NCBI RefSeq assembly: GCF_030161255.1
Contig: NZ_BSPX01000006.1
Location: forward strand, 1 to 64,000
DNA from: Zoogloea oryzae
Lineage (GTDB): Bacteria > Pseudomonadota > Gammaproteobacteria > Burkholderiales > Rhodocyclaceae
Length of the DNA stretch: 64,000 nt
Reading direction: 5' to 3'
In this document: positions 35,411-42,848 of the stretch, piece after piece
Position numbering within the stretch: position 1 is the first letter of the stretch
Layout of the letters: each line of letters opens with the position of its first letter
The notes under the pieces: generated by a model
Told to the model about the DNA's origin: nothing
Databases searched by the model: none
The model's input: the letters and a program-made list of their open reading frames with translations, nothing else
Translations under genes and position numbers: made by a program

Positions 35411-35770
35411 TCAGCTGCACGAACCCTTGATGCCGGTGAGGCCCGGGGTGCGGAAGCGGATCACGTCCTTGTGCTTGAGACCGTTCTCGGCCAGCGACTT
35501 GTCGGCGTCCGGCTGCCAGGGCTGGCCGGACTTGAACCACTCGGCCTTGGCCCAGTCGATCTTGGCGAAGTCCGGGTGATAGCCGAAGACGCCAGGCAGC
35601 ACGCCGGCGAGGATGTCGCCGAAGCGCATCGTCGGCGGGAACGGAAAGGCAAAGGGCGCGCAGAACAGCAGGTGGTCTTCCCAGCCGATGTACAGCAGTT
35701 GGGCGCCGTGGAACTTGTCCACGGAATCGGCGGGCGGGAACTCGTAGGTTTTAACGGCAGCAACAGCCAT
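35411..35770 (-). CDS. dmpO: Phenol hydroxylase component P4
   Basis: 119-residue gamma-type subunit of the oxygenase complex with DmpL and DmpN. Characteristic FPPADSVDKFHGAQLLYIGW near the N-terminus and WAKAEWFKSGQPWQPD near the end. Standard length; 63 bases downstream of dmpN. Confidence 0.95.
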   Translation of the reverse strand: MAVAAVKTYEFPPADSVDKFHGAQLLYIGWEDHLLFCAPFAFPFPPTMRFGDILAGVLPGVFGYHPDFAKIDWAKAEWFKSGQPWQPDADKSLAENGLKHKDVIRFRTPGLTGIKGSCS

Positions 35771-35833
35771 GTCGTGTCTCCAGTTCGTATTGGTTTGACG
35801 GCCGCGGGCAGGCGGTGCCCGCGGCGTCCGGCA

Positions 35834-37387
35834 TCAGACGTTCTTGGTCGCCTGGCCACGCCATTCGGCGAAGTTCTTCTTGTCTTCCGAGATGTCGAAG
35901 TCGAGGTTGTCGCGGCCGAATTCCAGGTTGTAGTACTTCAGCACGGCAGCCAGCGGATCGAAGCCTTCCACGGTCGGGTCCGTGCCTTCCGGGAAGCAGT
36001 TGCCCTGGTAGATCTGGTGCACCGGCAGCCAGGCCTGGACGTACTTCTCGGGCTCGTCCTCGAAGATCTTTTTGCAGTGGTCCGAGCAGAAGTGGTACTT
36101 GTCGCCCTTGTAGTCCACTTCGCGGTAGCAGATCTTGGTCGGGTCGCCCGGCTCGGTGAAGATCATCGGGATCTGACAGGTCTGGCACAGCATGGGCAGC
36201 GTCTTGTTGTAGAAACGGTTGCCCTTGGCGGCCTCTTCGCGCCAGAACTCCATGCGCGGCCGGTAGTACTTGTCGTAGCTGTTGGGGTACTTGGAGGACA
36301 GCCACGCCATCTCTTCCTCGTCCGGCATCCAGGTGTGGAAGTTGGATGCGGCGGCGTAGTTGTAGAAGGTGCTCCAGGCCTGGTGCGAGAGGTGATCCTT
36401 CTCCAGGGCGATCTGGGCGGCGCAGTCCGGCATCTTGATGCCGTAGCGGGCCAGATCCTTGAACAGCGCGCCGCCGTTCTCCTCGAAGTAGACCTCCCAG
36501 GCTTCCTTCCAGCTCATGGTGCGCTTCGGCAGCATGTAGTCCATCATCATCGCGACGAGGGTCAGCACGCGGTAGCCGCGCCAGGTCCACTTGTCGATCC
36601 AGCGCTGGACGATGGGCACGTTGGCCGGGTCCTGCTGGAGGATGAACTTGATGACTTCCAGGCCGAGGGTCATGTGACGGGCTTCGTCCGACTGGGCCGA
36701 GAAGCCGAAGGTCATGGTCCCCATGTCGCCGTTGTAGGCCGCGCCCGAAACGAAGGGCACGAACAGCAGGTTGGTCAGCACGTACTCGAACGAGAAGCCG
36801 ATCGACACCATGAACTCGAACGGGCCGGCGGTGATGGCGTCGTCGAAGAAGCTCTTGGGCACCGACAGGAACCACACGCGGTCATGGGCGTGGTGGAAGT
36901 CGTGCATCCCGTTGTAGTACTTGTTGTAGTTCGAGATCGAGTGCACCTGGGTCTGGGCATGGCGGATCTCGTCCAGGGCCTGCATCAGGCAGGCGACGCG
37001 CGGGCCGGGGCCGGGAAACTGGCGGCCGACGTGGGAGAAGCCGCGGTGCGCCACGTATTCGAGCGGGCTGATGCCGCTGATGAACAGCTTGACGGCGTTC
37101 AGGTAGCGGGCGTCGGTGACGTTCAGGTGGCCGTTGTTCTGGTTGAAGGCGTCAATGATCGCGTACAGCTTGCGTTCCTTCTCGGCCTGGTACTTCCAGT
37201 AGGCATCCATGGTCAGGCGGAACGGGTCTTCCCACTTGTCCCAATCATGGATCTTGATGCCCTCGTAGGCCATGTACGGGTAGATGTCTTCCATCTTCTG
37301 GTACGACGGCTTCCAGTCGAGGCCGCGGGTCATCACGGCGTAGCGCTCTTTCAGGCCGAGCTTCTTCTTGGCAACTTGCATGTCCAT
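35834..37387 (-). CDS. dmpN: Phenol hydroxylase large oxygenase subunit P3
   Basis: 517 residues, carries the carboxylate-bridged diiron centre that hydroxylates phenol to catechol. Both E-x-x-H motifs are present (DEIRHAQTQVHS near residue 141 and SDEARHMTLGLEV near 236). A C-terminal zinc-binding-like Cys cluster (MLCQTCQIPMIF and YHFCSDHCKKIF) is typical of the phenol hydroxylase alpha subunit. The start is ATG 37387, 22 bases after dmpM. Confidence 0.97.
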   Translation of the reverse strand: MDMQVAKKKLGLKERYAVMTRGLDWKPSYQKMEDIYPYMAYEGIKIHDWDKWEDPFRLTMDAYWKYQAEKERKLYAIIDAFNQNNGHLNVTDARYLNAVKLFISGISPLEYVAHRGFSHVGRQFPGPGPRVACLMQALDEIRHAQTQVHSISNYNKYYNGMHDFHHAHDRVWFLSVPKSFFDDAITAGPFEFMVSIGFSFEYVLTNLLFVPFVSGAAYNGDMGTMTFGFSAQSDEARHMTLGLEVIKFILQQDPANVPIVQRWIDKWTWRGYRVLTLVAMMMDYMLPKRTMSWKEAWEVYFEENGGALFKDLARYGIKMPDCAAQIALEKDHLSHQAWSTFYNYAAASNFHTWMPDEEEMAWLSSKYPNSYDKYYRPRMEFWREEAAKGNRFYNKTLPMLCQTCQIPMIFTEPGDPTKICYREVDYKGDKYHFCSDHCKKIFEDEPEKYVQAWLPVHQIYQGNCFPEGTDPTVEGFDPLAAVLKYYNLEFGRDNLDFDISEDKKNFAEWRGQATKNV

Positions 37388-37409
37388 TGTTCGTGTCTCC
37401 TTAAATCGC

Positions 37410-37679
37410 TCAGGCGTTCCAGTAGAGAATCATTTCGTCGTCGGTCTGATCGAGGTTCCCGGAAATGGTGATCAGATTGACTTGCAGCTCCTGCAGGTCG
37501 TAGGAACGGCCGATCAGCTCCTCGATGGTTTCGCGGCGCACCACGAGCTTGCCCTGGGCGTCGATCTTCACCATCGCCGGCTGCTCGTTCACCGTGCAGT
37601 CCGGGTTGTCCTGGATGATCGCCTCGACGATGGGGCGGGTTTCTTCGTTGGTTTGCAGTGCAATGAATACGGTGGACAT
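37410..37679 (-). CDS. dmpM: Phenol hydroxylase activator component P2
   Basis: 89-residue cofactorless effector protein that couples electron transfer and oxygen activation in the oxygenase. Conserved STVFIALQTNEETRPIVEA at the start and DLQELQVNLITISGNLDQ near the end. The start is ATG 37679; a longer in-frame reading has no family support. 10 bases after dmpL. Confidence 0.95.
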   Translation of the reverse strand: MSTVFIALQTNEETRPIVEAIIQDNPDCTVNEQPAMVKIDAQGKLVVRRETIEELIGRSYDLQELQVNLITISGNLDQTDDEMILYWNA

Positions 37680-37689
37680 CGGGTGATCC

Positions 37690-38685
37690 TCAAACAGGCA
37701 CGCCGGCCTTGGCCATGCGCGCATTGAATTGCTGGACGACCTCGGCGGTGAGTTCGTCGGTGCGTTCGGCCAGGGCGATGCGGGCTACCGGCACCAGGGC
37801 GGCGGCGGCGCGGTCGCGCCAGGTGGTGGTCCAGCGGCCGAGGATCTCCTTGTTCTCGGCGGACTCGGCGGCGGCGGTCTTCATCGTCGCGTCGATCCAC
37901 TTGCGGACTTCGGCGTACCAGTCGGTCATGAACTGGGTGAGCATCGCCACCGGCGTGCCGCCCCTGGACGAGAGCACGTCGTCGATGATGGTTTCGTACA
38001 CCAGCGGATACAGCAGGCCATCCAGCGCCACGTTCTGGGCCACGAAGAGCTCGAACGGGTCCTTGATGACCATGGTGTCTTCCACATAGCGGCGCAGGCC
38101 CTGCCAGGCGTCGTCTTCCATCCACGCCGACTTGGCGGTGTCGAGCACGTCCACATCGCCCAGCAGGAGTGCCACGCGGGTGATGTACTGGGCGATGCCG
38201 AGCTGGTCCATCGACTGATAGATGCACGGCTGGGTGAAGGCCGTGCCGTAGCCGTAGGCACAGATGCCGGCGTTGTTCATGTTGGAACCCCAGGCCACGT
38301 GACGCAGCGGGATCAGCATCTTGAGCACGGTGTCGCGGATCTCGGCCGGCAGCGTGGCCGCGAGGCCGCGGTTCTCGACGAAGTCGAAGTTGGCTTCAGC
38401 GGTGTCCTGCTGCTTGGCCCGGGCCAGGGTGTAGGCGCCGTAGTAGAACTGGCGCGGATCCTTGAAGCTGTACCAGTCGGCCATCTTGATGGCGGTGCGG
38501 GCACGGTCGTAGATCAGGTGGTCGGGGTCCCAGGTCGGCCGGTAGTGGAAGTTGACCTCCTGCTGCATGTCCAGGGTGCCTTCCTGGTAGCGGGATGCCG
38601 GCTTGTCGGCGCCGATGCGGCGGGCGATGTTGTCGAAGGTGTGTCGCAGCGGCTTGATGGATACCGTGCGAAGATCGATTTGCAT
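37690..38685 (-). CDS. dmpL: Phenol hydroxylase small oxygenase subunit P1
   Basis: 331-residue beta subunit of the oxygenase; ferritin-like helical fold without the metal-ligand set. Family segments PTWDPDHLIYDRARTAIKMA, HVAWGSNMNNAGICAYGYG and QFMTDWYAEVRKW. Standard length and position between dmpK and dmpM. Confidence 0.95.
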   Translation of the reverse strand: MQIDLRTVSIKPLRHTFDNIARRIGADKPASRYQEGTLDMQQEVNFHYRPTWDPDHLIYDRARTAIKMADWYSFKDPRQFYYGAYTLARAKQQDTAEANFDFVENRGLAATLPAEIRDTVLKMLIPLRHVAWGSNMNNAGICAYGYGTAFTQPCIYQSMDQLGIAQYITRVALLLGDVDVLDTAKSAWMEDDAWQGLRRYVEDTMVIKDPFELFVAQNVALDGLLYPLVYETIIDDVLSSRGGTPVAMLTQFMTDWYAEVRKWIDATMKTAAAESAENKEILGRWTTTWRDRAAAALVPVARIALAERTDELTAEVVQQFNARMAKAGVPV

Positions 38686-38732
38686 GGGTTTCTCCTCCTT
38701 CTGTCTTTTGGGGTTTTCGGTGGTCAGTGTGC

Positions 38733-38996
38733 TCAGCGGAAACGCTGGTGCGTCGCCTCGCGGAGATTCCAGTCCCAGTCGCTGCCGTCCTCGGATTCCG
38801 GCCGGGAGCCTTCCAGGAGGATCACCCGGTTGGTCTTGCAGAATTCCTCGTAGGCCGCTTCCGGCAGAAGCATCTCCACGTAGAGCTCCGGATCGGAGAT
38901 GGAGAACTCGAACTCCACCAGGCCATCCGGCCGCTTCTCAACAAGGCGCACGTACTTGCGGTTTACGTCTAGCGAGGGCTTCGTCGGGTCGCTCAT
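38733..38996 (-). CDS. dmpK: Phenol hydroxylase assembly component P0
   Basis: 87 residues. In Pseudomonas CF600 DmpK is needed for assembly of active phenol hydroxylase but is not part of the catalytic complex. Segments RKYVRLVEKRPDGLVEFEF and NRVILLEGSRPES match the family. The ATG at 38996 follows GAGGAAACG. First gene of the hydroxylase operon; the -24/-12 promoter is about 40-55 bases upstream. Confidence 0.93.
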   Translation of the reverse strand: MSDPTKPSLDVNRKYVRLVEKRPDGLVEFEFSISDPELYVEMLLPEAAYEEFCKTNRVILLEGSRPESEDGSDWDWNLREATHQRFR

Positions 38997-39034
38997 CGTT
39001 TCCTCAATCTGGTCTTGAACACCAGACACCCCAT

Positions 39035-39050
39035 ATCAAGTAGCGTGCCA
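39035..39050 (-). promoter_or_regulatory. Sigma54 (-24/-12) promoter of dmpKLMNOP
   Basis: Minus strand TGGCACGCTACTTGAT against consensus TGGCACGNNNNTTGCW: the -24 box is perfect, spacing is correct, and the -12 box is TTGA instead of TTGC. Predicted transcription start about 28 bases before the dmpK ATG. Confidence 0.68.
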
Positions 39051-39102
39051 ATCGCGATAAGCGACTGAGCAGAAAGGGGAAACGTGTTACCGAGCAAAAA
39101 AT

Positions 39103-39127
39103 ATCGATAAAAAAGAATTTTATCGAT
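39103..39127. repeat. AT-rich inverted repeat next to activating site
   Basis: ATCGATAAAA (39103-39112) and TTTTATCGAT (39118-39127), a perfect 10-bp inverted repeat with 5-base spacer. It overlaps the activating site by one base and may be a second protein site or a bend. Confidence 0.5.
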
Positions 39128-39142
39128 CGATCAATTGATGAA
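39127..39142. promoter_or_regulatory. XylR/DmpR-type upstream activating sequence
   Basis: TCGATCAATTGATGAA matches 14 of 16 positions of the TTGATCAATTGATCAA palindrome bound by XylR/DmpR-type activators. Centre about 85 bases upstream of the -24 element, so near -110 relative to the predicted start. Confidence 0.62.
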
Positions 39143-39222
39143 ATGCTGCAATGCAGCTTGATGATCTGGTGAAGCGGCGTAACGCGTTACGCAAAGCGCA
39201 CCCCATACGTAACTTTCGGCCC

Positions 39223-39253
39223 AAAAAAAAGGCCGCCACATTGCGTGACGGCC
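39223..39253 (-). terminator. Terminator after the ferredoxin gene
   Basis: Minus strand stem GGCCGTCAC / GTGGCGGCC (one G-T pair), loop GCAAT, followed by eight T residues (39230-39223). It isolates the ferredoxin transcript from the dmpK promoter. Confidence 0.88.
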
Positions 39254-39345
39254 TCGAAAAAACCAGGGAGCCCGACAGGAGGGAGGGATCTGTCGGTATG
39301 GGTGCTCCTGGTTGCGGAAACGGGAATGAGGTGCCGGGAACGACC

Positions 39346-39693
39346 TCAGTCGGAACAGGTGGATTGTGGTGAGGGGGCTTCGGCGCCCTTGCAGACGGAC
39401 TTCGCCATCTTGCCGACCACATCGAGCGAGATTTCGCCCTGGGGGTAGACCCGGCACGCCAGCACGACGCCCTGCGCCAGTTCTTCGTCCGACACGCAGG
39501 ATTTGCTCATCTTGCGGGCGGCGTAGTCGCCAGCGGTGATGTGCACCTTGCACACCCCGCAGCCGCCGCCGCGGCACCCCACCGGGATGCCCTTCCGGCC
39601 AAGCATCTCCATGCCGCGTAGGAGGTTTTCGTCCTCGGCGCACAGGTAGCGCTCGCCGGTATTCTCAATATGAATCAGGTGCTTTGTTGCCAT
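39346..39693 (-). CDS. dmpQ: 2Fe-2S ferredoxin of the phenol cluster (DmpQ/XylT-like)
   Basis: 115 residues, plant-type ferredoxin with Cys40-x4-Cys45-x2-Cys48 and Cys80. XylT/DmpQ-type ferredoxins reactivate catechol 2,3-dioxygenase whose iron has been oxidised. In the classic dmp order this gene lies between dmpP and dmpB; here it is a monocistronic unit upstream of dmpK with its own terminator. The C-terminal tail (about 20 residues with Cys100 and Cys113) is longer than usual. The DmpQ name rests on cluster context. Confidence 0.85.
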   Translation of the reverse strand: MATKHLIHIENTGERYLCAEDENLLRGMEMLGRKGIPVGCRGGGCGVCKVHITAGDYAARKMSKSCVSDEELAQGVVLACRVYPQGEISLDVVGKMAKSVCKGAEAPSPQSTCSD

Positions 39694-39753
39694 GTCTCCT
39701 CCTTCGGCCCCGGCGCGGCCGATCGACGTCGGCCTTCATCCGCTGCTCGCTAT

Positions 39754-39776
39754 TTTTCTCGAGATTTTGTATTATT
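39754..39776. promoter_or_regulatory. Operator-like motif, copy 2 (ferredoxin/dmpR divergent region)
   Basis: TTTTCTCGAGATTTT, identical over 15 bases to copy 1 at 32301, and 9 of the next 12 bases also match. 60 bases before the ferredoxin start. Probably read by the same regulator as copy 1. Confidence 0.5.
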
Positions 39777-39836
39777 ATCGCTAATGAACAGATAACGCAA
39801 GCTGATATGAACATTTTCCCGGTGTGCTGCCTGCGC

Positions 39837-39852
39837 CGGAGTTCGAACTCCG
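39837..39852. promoter_or_regulatory. Perfect 16-bp palindrome upstream of dmpR
   Basis: CGGAGTTCGAACTCCG, about 95 bases before the dmpR start. Candidate operator for control of the regulator gene; no known family assigned. Confidence 0.35.
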
Positions 39853-39946
39853 CCTGCGTGATATAAGGTTGACCTGCCACTGCCCCGGCTTCCAACGCCG
39901 GACATAAACTCACATCAAGGCCAGTGGACACGACGGAGGAGAGAGC

Positions 39947-41620
39947 TTGAGCACCATCCGGTATCCGCAGGATCGCGACCTGCGCAGCCTTGTGCGCTTC
40001 TGCGCCGACAAGGGCATGATCTGGCTCGACGAGCACCGCATGATCCTCATGCACGCCGCGGCCATGTCCGCCCTGCGCAAGGAGCTCATCGACTCCCTCG
40101 GCATCGACCAGGCCCGCCGCATCCTGACGCGCATGGGCTACGCTTCGGGCGCCCGCGACGCGGAGCTCGCCCGCAAGGTGCGCCCCGGTCAGCGCATCGA
40201 GGACGCCTTCGTGGTCGGCCCACAGCTGCACATGCTCGAAGGCAGCGTCTATGTCACGCCGGTGGCCCTCGACATGGATGTCGAGGCTGGCACTTTCTAC
40301 GGCGAGTTCCTCTGGGACAACTCCTACGAAGCCGAAGCCCACGTGGGCGAATACGGCCACACCGAGCACCCGGTGTGCTGGATGCAGATCGGCTACGCCT
40401 CGGGCTTCACCTCAGCCTTCATGGGGCGCTTCATCCTGTTCCGCGAAGTCGAATGCGCTGCCACCGGGCAGAACCAGTGCCGCATCGTCGGCAAGCCTGT
40501 CGAGGAGTGGCCGGACGCCGCCGAAGAAGCGTCGTACTACGAGGCCGACTCCATCCTCGCCCACATGCTCGAGCTGCGCGGCCAGGTGGACGCCCTGCGC
40601 GCCTCCCTAGAACACGGTCAGCAGCCGCCCAACCTCATCGGCTCGTCGTCCGGCTTCCGCCACGCCTATTCGCTGATCGACAAAGCCGCGGCCACCCACG
40701 TCACCGTGCTGCTGCTGGGCGAGACCGGTGTCGGCAAGGAGCGCTTCGCCCGCGCCCTGCACGACATGAGCCGCCGCGCCGCGGCGCCCTTCGTGGCCGT
40801 CAACTGTGCAGCCCTGCCCCATGAGCTGATCGAGTCCGAGCTCTTCGGCGTCGAGAAAGGCGCCTTCACCGGCGCCCACGCCTCCCGCGCCGGCAAGTTC
40901 GAACGGGCCGACGGTGGCACCCTCTTCCTCGACGAGGTCGGCGAACTTCCCCTCCCCGCCCAGGCCAAGCTGCTGCGGGTGCTGCAGGAAGGCGAGATCG
41001 AGCGCCTCGGCGACGAGCGGGTGCGCAAGATCAACGTGCGTCTGGTGGCTGCCACCAACGTCGATCTGCAGGCGGCGGTCAAGGCTGGGCGCTTTCGCAG
41101 CGACCTGTTCTATCGGCTCAATGTTTACCCGGTACGGATTCCGCCCCTGCGCGAGCGCGTTGCCGATATCCAGCCGCTGGTGGAGGCGATGGTCCAGCGC
41201 TTCAGCGCGCTCCATGACAAGCGTGTCGCCGGCATCACCGACAAGGCCCTGCGCGCCCTCAAGAGCTACGCCTGGCCCGGCAACATCCGCGAGCTCGAAA
41301 ACATCATCGAACGGGGGATCATCCTCACGCCCCAGAACGACTGGATCGAGATCGAGCACCTGTTCACCGAGCCCCAGGATTTCGGCGCCGTCCAGCACAC
41401 CATCAACGACGCCGGCTCCCTGGCCGACGCCGAGTGCCTCAAGGAAGCCCTGTGCCGGCAGATCCTGGCCTCTGGCCTGGGGCTGGACGACCTCGAGGAA
41501 GCGCTGATCCAGCACGCGGTGAGGGAATCCAACGGCAACCTGTCGGGCGCCGCCCGGCTGCTGCGCATCACCCGTCCGCAGCTCAACTACCGCCTGAAGA
41601 AGAAGGAAGCCGCCGACTGA
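39947..41620 (+). CDS. dmpR: Sigma54-dependent phenol-responsive activator, DmpR/XylR family
   Basis: 557 residues. N-terminal XylR_N/V4R effector domain (about 20-190) with VECAATGQNQCRIVGKPVEEWP-like motif near 167, a short linker, AAA+ domain with Walker A GETGVGKE (about 257), sigma54-contacting GAFTGAH (about 304) and TLFLDEVGEL Walker B, then a Fis-type HTH (GNLSGAARLLRITRPQLNYR, about 528-548). The effector is likely phenol. The only sensible start is TTG 39947, preceded by GGAGGAGAGAGC. It activates the -24/-12 promoter of dmpKLMNOP (inference from site and synteny). Divergent from the ferredoxin gene. Confidence 0.95.
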   Translation: MSTIRYPQDRDLRSLVRFCADKGMIWLDEHRMILMHAAAMSALRKELIDSLGIDQARRILTRMGYASGARDAELARKVRPGQRIEDAFVVGPQLHMLEGSVYVTPVALDMDVEAGTFYGEFLWDNSYEAEAHVGEYGHTEHPVCWMQIGYASGFTSAFMGRFILFREVECAATGQNQCRIVGKPVEEWPDAAEEASYYEADSILAHMLELRGQVDALRASLEHGQQPPNLIGSSSGFRHAYSLIDKAAATHVTVLLLGETGVGKERFARALHDMSRRAAAPFVAVNCAALPHELIESELFGVEKGAFTGAHASRAGKFERADGGTLFLDEVGELPLPAQAKLLRVLQEGEIERLGDERVRKINVRLVAATNVDLQAAVKAGRFRSDLFYRLNVYPVRIPPLRERVADIQPLVEAMVQRFSALHDKRVAGITDKALRALKSYAWPGNIRELENIIERGIILTPQNDWIEIEHLFTEPQDFGAVQHTINDAGSLADAECLKEALCRQILASGLGLDDLEEALIQHAVRESNGNLSGAARLLRITRPQLNYRLKKKEAAD

Positions 41621-41985
41621 CCGTTGGGCCGACCCAACGGCCCGGCGGACATTGCTGGCTCCGGATGGATGCTGCTTCCTGACTGCGCAATCCACCGCCT
41701 CGACATCCGTGATGCGCTCATCGATCGCCCTGCCCCGGCAGTGTGATCCGCTATGCCAACAACACTTGTCCGACCACCTGGACCGATCCTGGCAAAGACC
41801 TCGCAAACACTTGAAGCTGCAAGTGTTGCTGCAGTGCAACATTTTTGATTTTGCTGCACGATTTTTTGAGTACCGTCACTTTCTGCAGCGACTCTGTGTG
41901 ATATTGTTTTCTTCAGGAGTTCTCGACCGACATACCATCGGCGTCCGCTCTGGCCCTTACTATCAAAATCGTGGAGGAAGGAAAT
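41621..41985 (+). other. Region between dmpR and phasin gene
   Basis: 365 bases. An 8-bp hairpin CCGTTGGG-CCGA-CCCAACGG (41621-41640) directly follows the dmpR stop but lacks a T-run. The middle holds repeats that look like a phasin operator (41761-41840). A possible -10 (TATTGT) with TTTCTG at -35 occurs near 41879-41906, weak. The phasin ribosome-binding site GGAGGAAGG precedes the ATG. Confidence 0.4.
41761..41840. promoter_or_regulatory. Repeated half-sites ahead of the phasin gene
   Basis: AACACTTG at 41761-41768 and again at 41806-41813, the latter forming a perfect 8-bp inverted repeat with CAAGTGTT at 41820-41827. Immediately after comes GTTGCTGCAGTGCAAC (41825-41840), TGC-rich and partly palindromic, like sites reported for PhaR repressors of phasin genes. 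Candidate PhaR operator. Confidence 0.4.
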
Positions 41986-42492
41986 ATGGCAACCAAACAA
42001 GAACAGCAACTGAACGAGATCCAGAAGAAGAACCTCGAGGCCGCCATGCGCCTGGCCCAGCTCTCCATCGAGAACTCCCAGCGCATCATGGAACTGCAGG
42101 TTGGTACCGCCAAGTCCCTGTTCGAGGAAGGTGTCGCCAACGCCAAGGCCCTGTCCGGCGTCAAGGATCCGGCCGAAGCGATGAGCCTGCGTACCTCCTA
42201 CGCTCAGAGCACCACCGAAAAGATGCTGGCCTGTGCCCGCGAGATCGCCGAGATCACCGCCAAGACCCAGGCTGAAGTCGGCAAGATGGTCAGCGAGCAG
42301 CTCACCGGTGGCGGCGCCGACATGTTCGAATCCATCCAGAAGATGTTCAAGGGCATGCCCATCGGCGACCACAACGCCCTCGGCACCATCCAGGGCGCCA
42401 TGGACACCGCTCGTGCTGCCTACGAACAGATGACCAAGGCCTCCACCGAAGCCTTCCAGGCCTTCACCAAGATGGGCGGCGGCAAGAAGTAA
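41986..42492 (+). CDS. phaP: Phasin family protein
   Basis: 168 residues, amphipathic alpha-helical protein coating polyhydroxyalkanoate granules. Pattern: MATKQEQQLNEIQKKNLEAA, then long helices (MRLAQLSIENSQRIMELQV, YAQSTTEKMLACAREIAEI) and a lysine-rich end. The ATG at 41986 is preceded by GGAGGAAGG; a GTG five codons earlier is in frame. A strong terminator follows. Proximity to the phenol cluster fits storage of acetyl-CoA derived from aromatics, together with the BktB-like thiolase at 48518. Confidence 0.92.
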   Translation: MATKQEQQLNEIQKKNLEAAMRLAQLSIENSQRIMELQVGTAKSLFEEGVANAKALSGVKDPAEAMSLRTSYAQSTTEKMLACAREIAEITAKTQAEVGKMVSEQLTGGGADMFESIQKMFKGMPIGDHNALGTIQGAMDTARAAYEQMTKASTEAFQAFTKMGGGKK

Positions 42493-42848
42493 GCATCGCT
42501 TGCCAGCAGTTTGAAAACGGCACCTTCGGGTGCCGTTTTTGTTTGGGCCCGCGCATCGGACCCACCGCCTCGATCAACCCGATGGCGCATGGTTGATTTC
42601 CCGCCCTTGCCTGCGTGGCAGCGAACGGGCACCACGCCCATGAGGGGGTCTTGCCATGGCGTGGCGCACAGACTTGGTCTTGTCCCGCGCGCCCTCCCCG
42701 CCCGGGTCAGCACTGGCGTCGTAGCCCTGATTGCAGATGTCGCCACCACCGGTCGGGGGCGTTGGGGGACATCACACGTTAATCAGCTTGTCACGTCGAC
42801 GACGCAAGATTCAGGCCTTGATCGCAGCCCCACTGGAGATTTGTACCC
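42493..42848 (+). other. Region between phasin and PhoX genes
   Basis: 356 bases with the phasin terminator at 42514 and the phoX promoter region. I find no full Pho box; a CTTGTCAC half-site-like string near 42788 is not convincing. Nothing else recognised. Confidence 0.3.
42514..42540 (+). terminator. Terminator after phasin gene
   Basis: 11-bp perfect stem AAAACGGCACC / GGTGCCGTTTT with TTCG tetraloop and T-run. Confidence 0.93.

Larger units (their letters stand above)
38997..39345 (-). other. Hydroxylase operon control region
   Basis: 349 bases between the ferredoxin stop and dmpK. From right to left it holds the ferredoxin terminator (39223-39253), an XylR/DmpR-like activating site (39127-39142), an AT-rich 10-bp inverted repeat (39103-39127) and a sigma54-type promoter (39035-39050). 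The region 39090-39135 is strongly AT-rich, as expected for DNA bending between activator and promoter, for example by IHF. Confidence 0.7.

Noticed and set aside
42780..42800. Possible Pho box ahead of phoX
   Set aside because: Only one half resembles CTGTCAC and with an extra base; no tandem repeat with 11-bp period.
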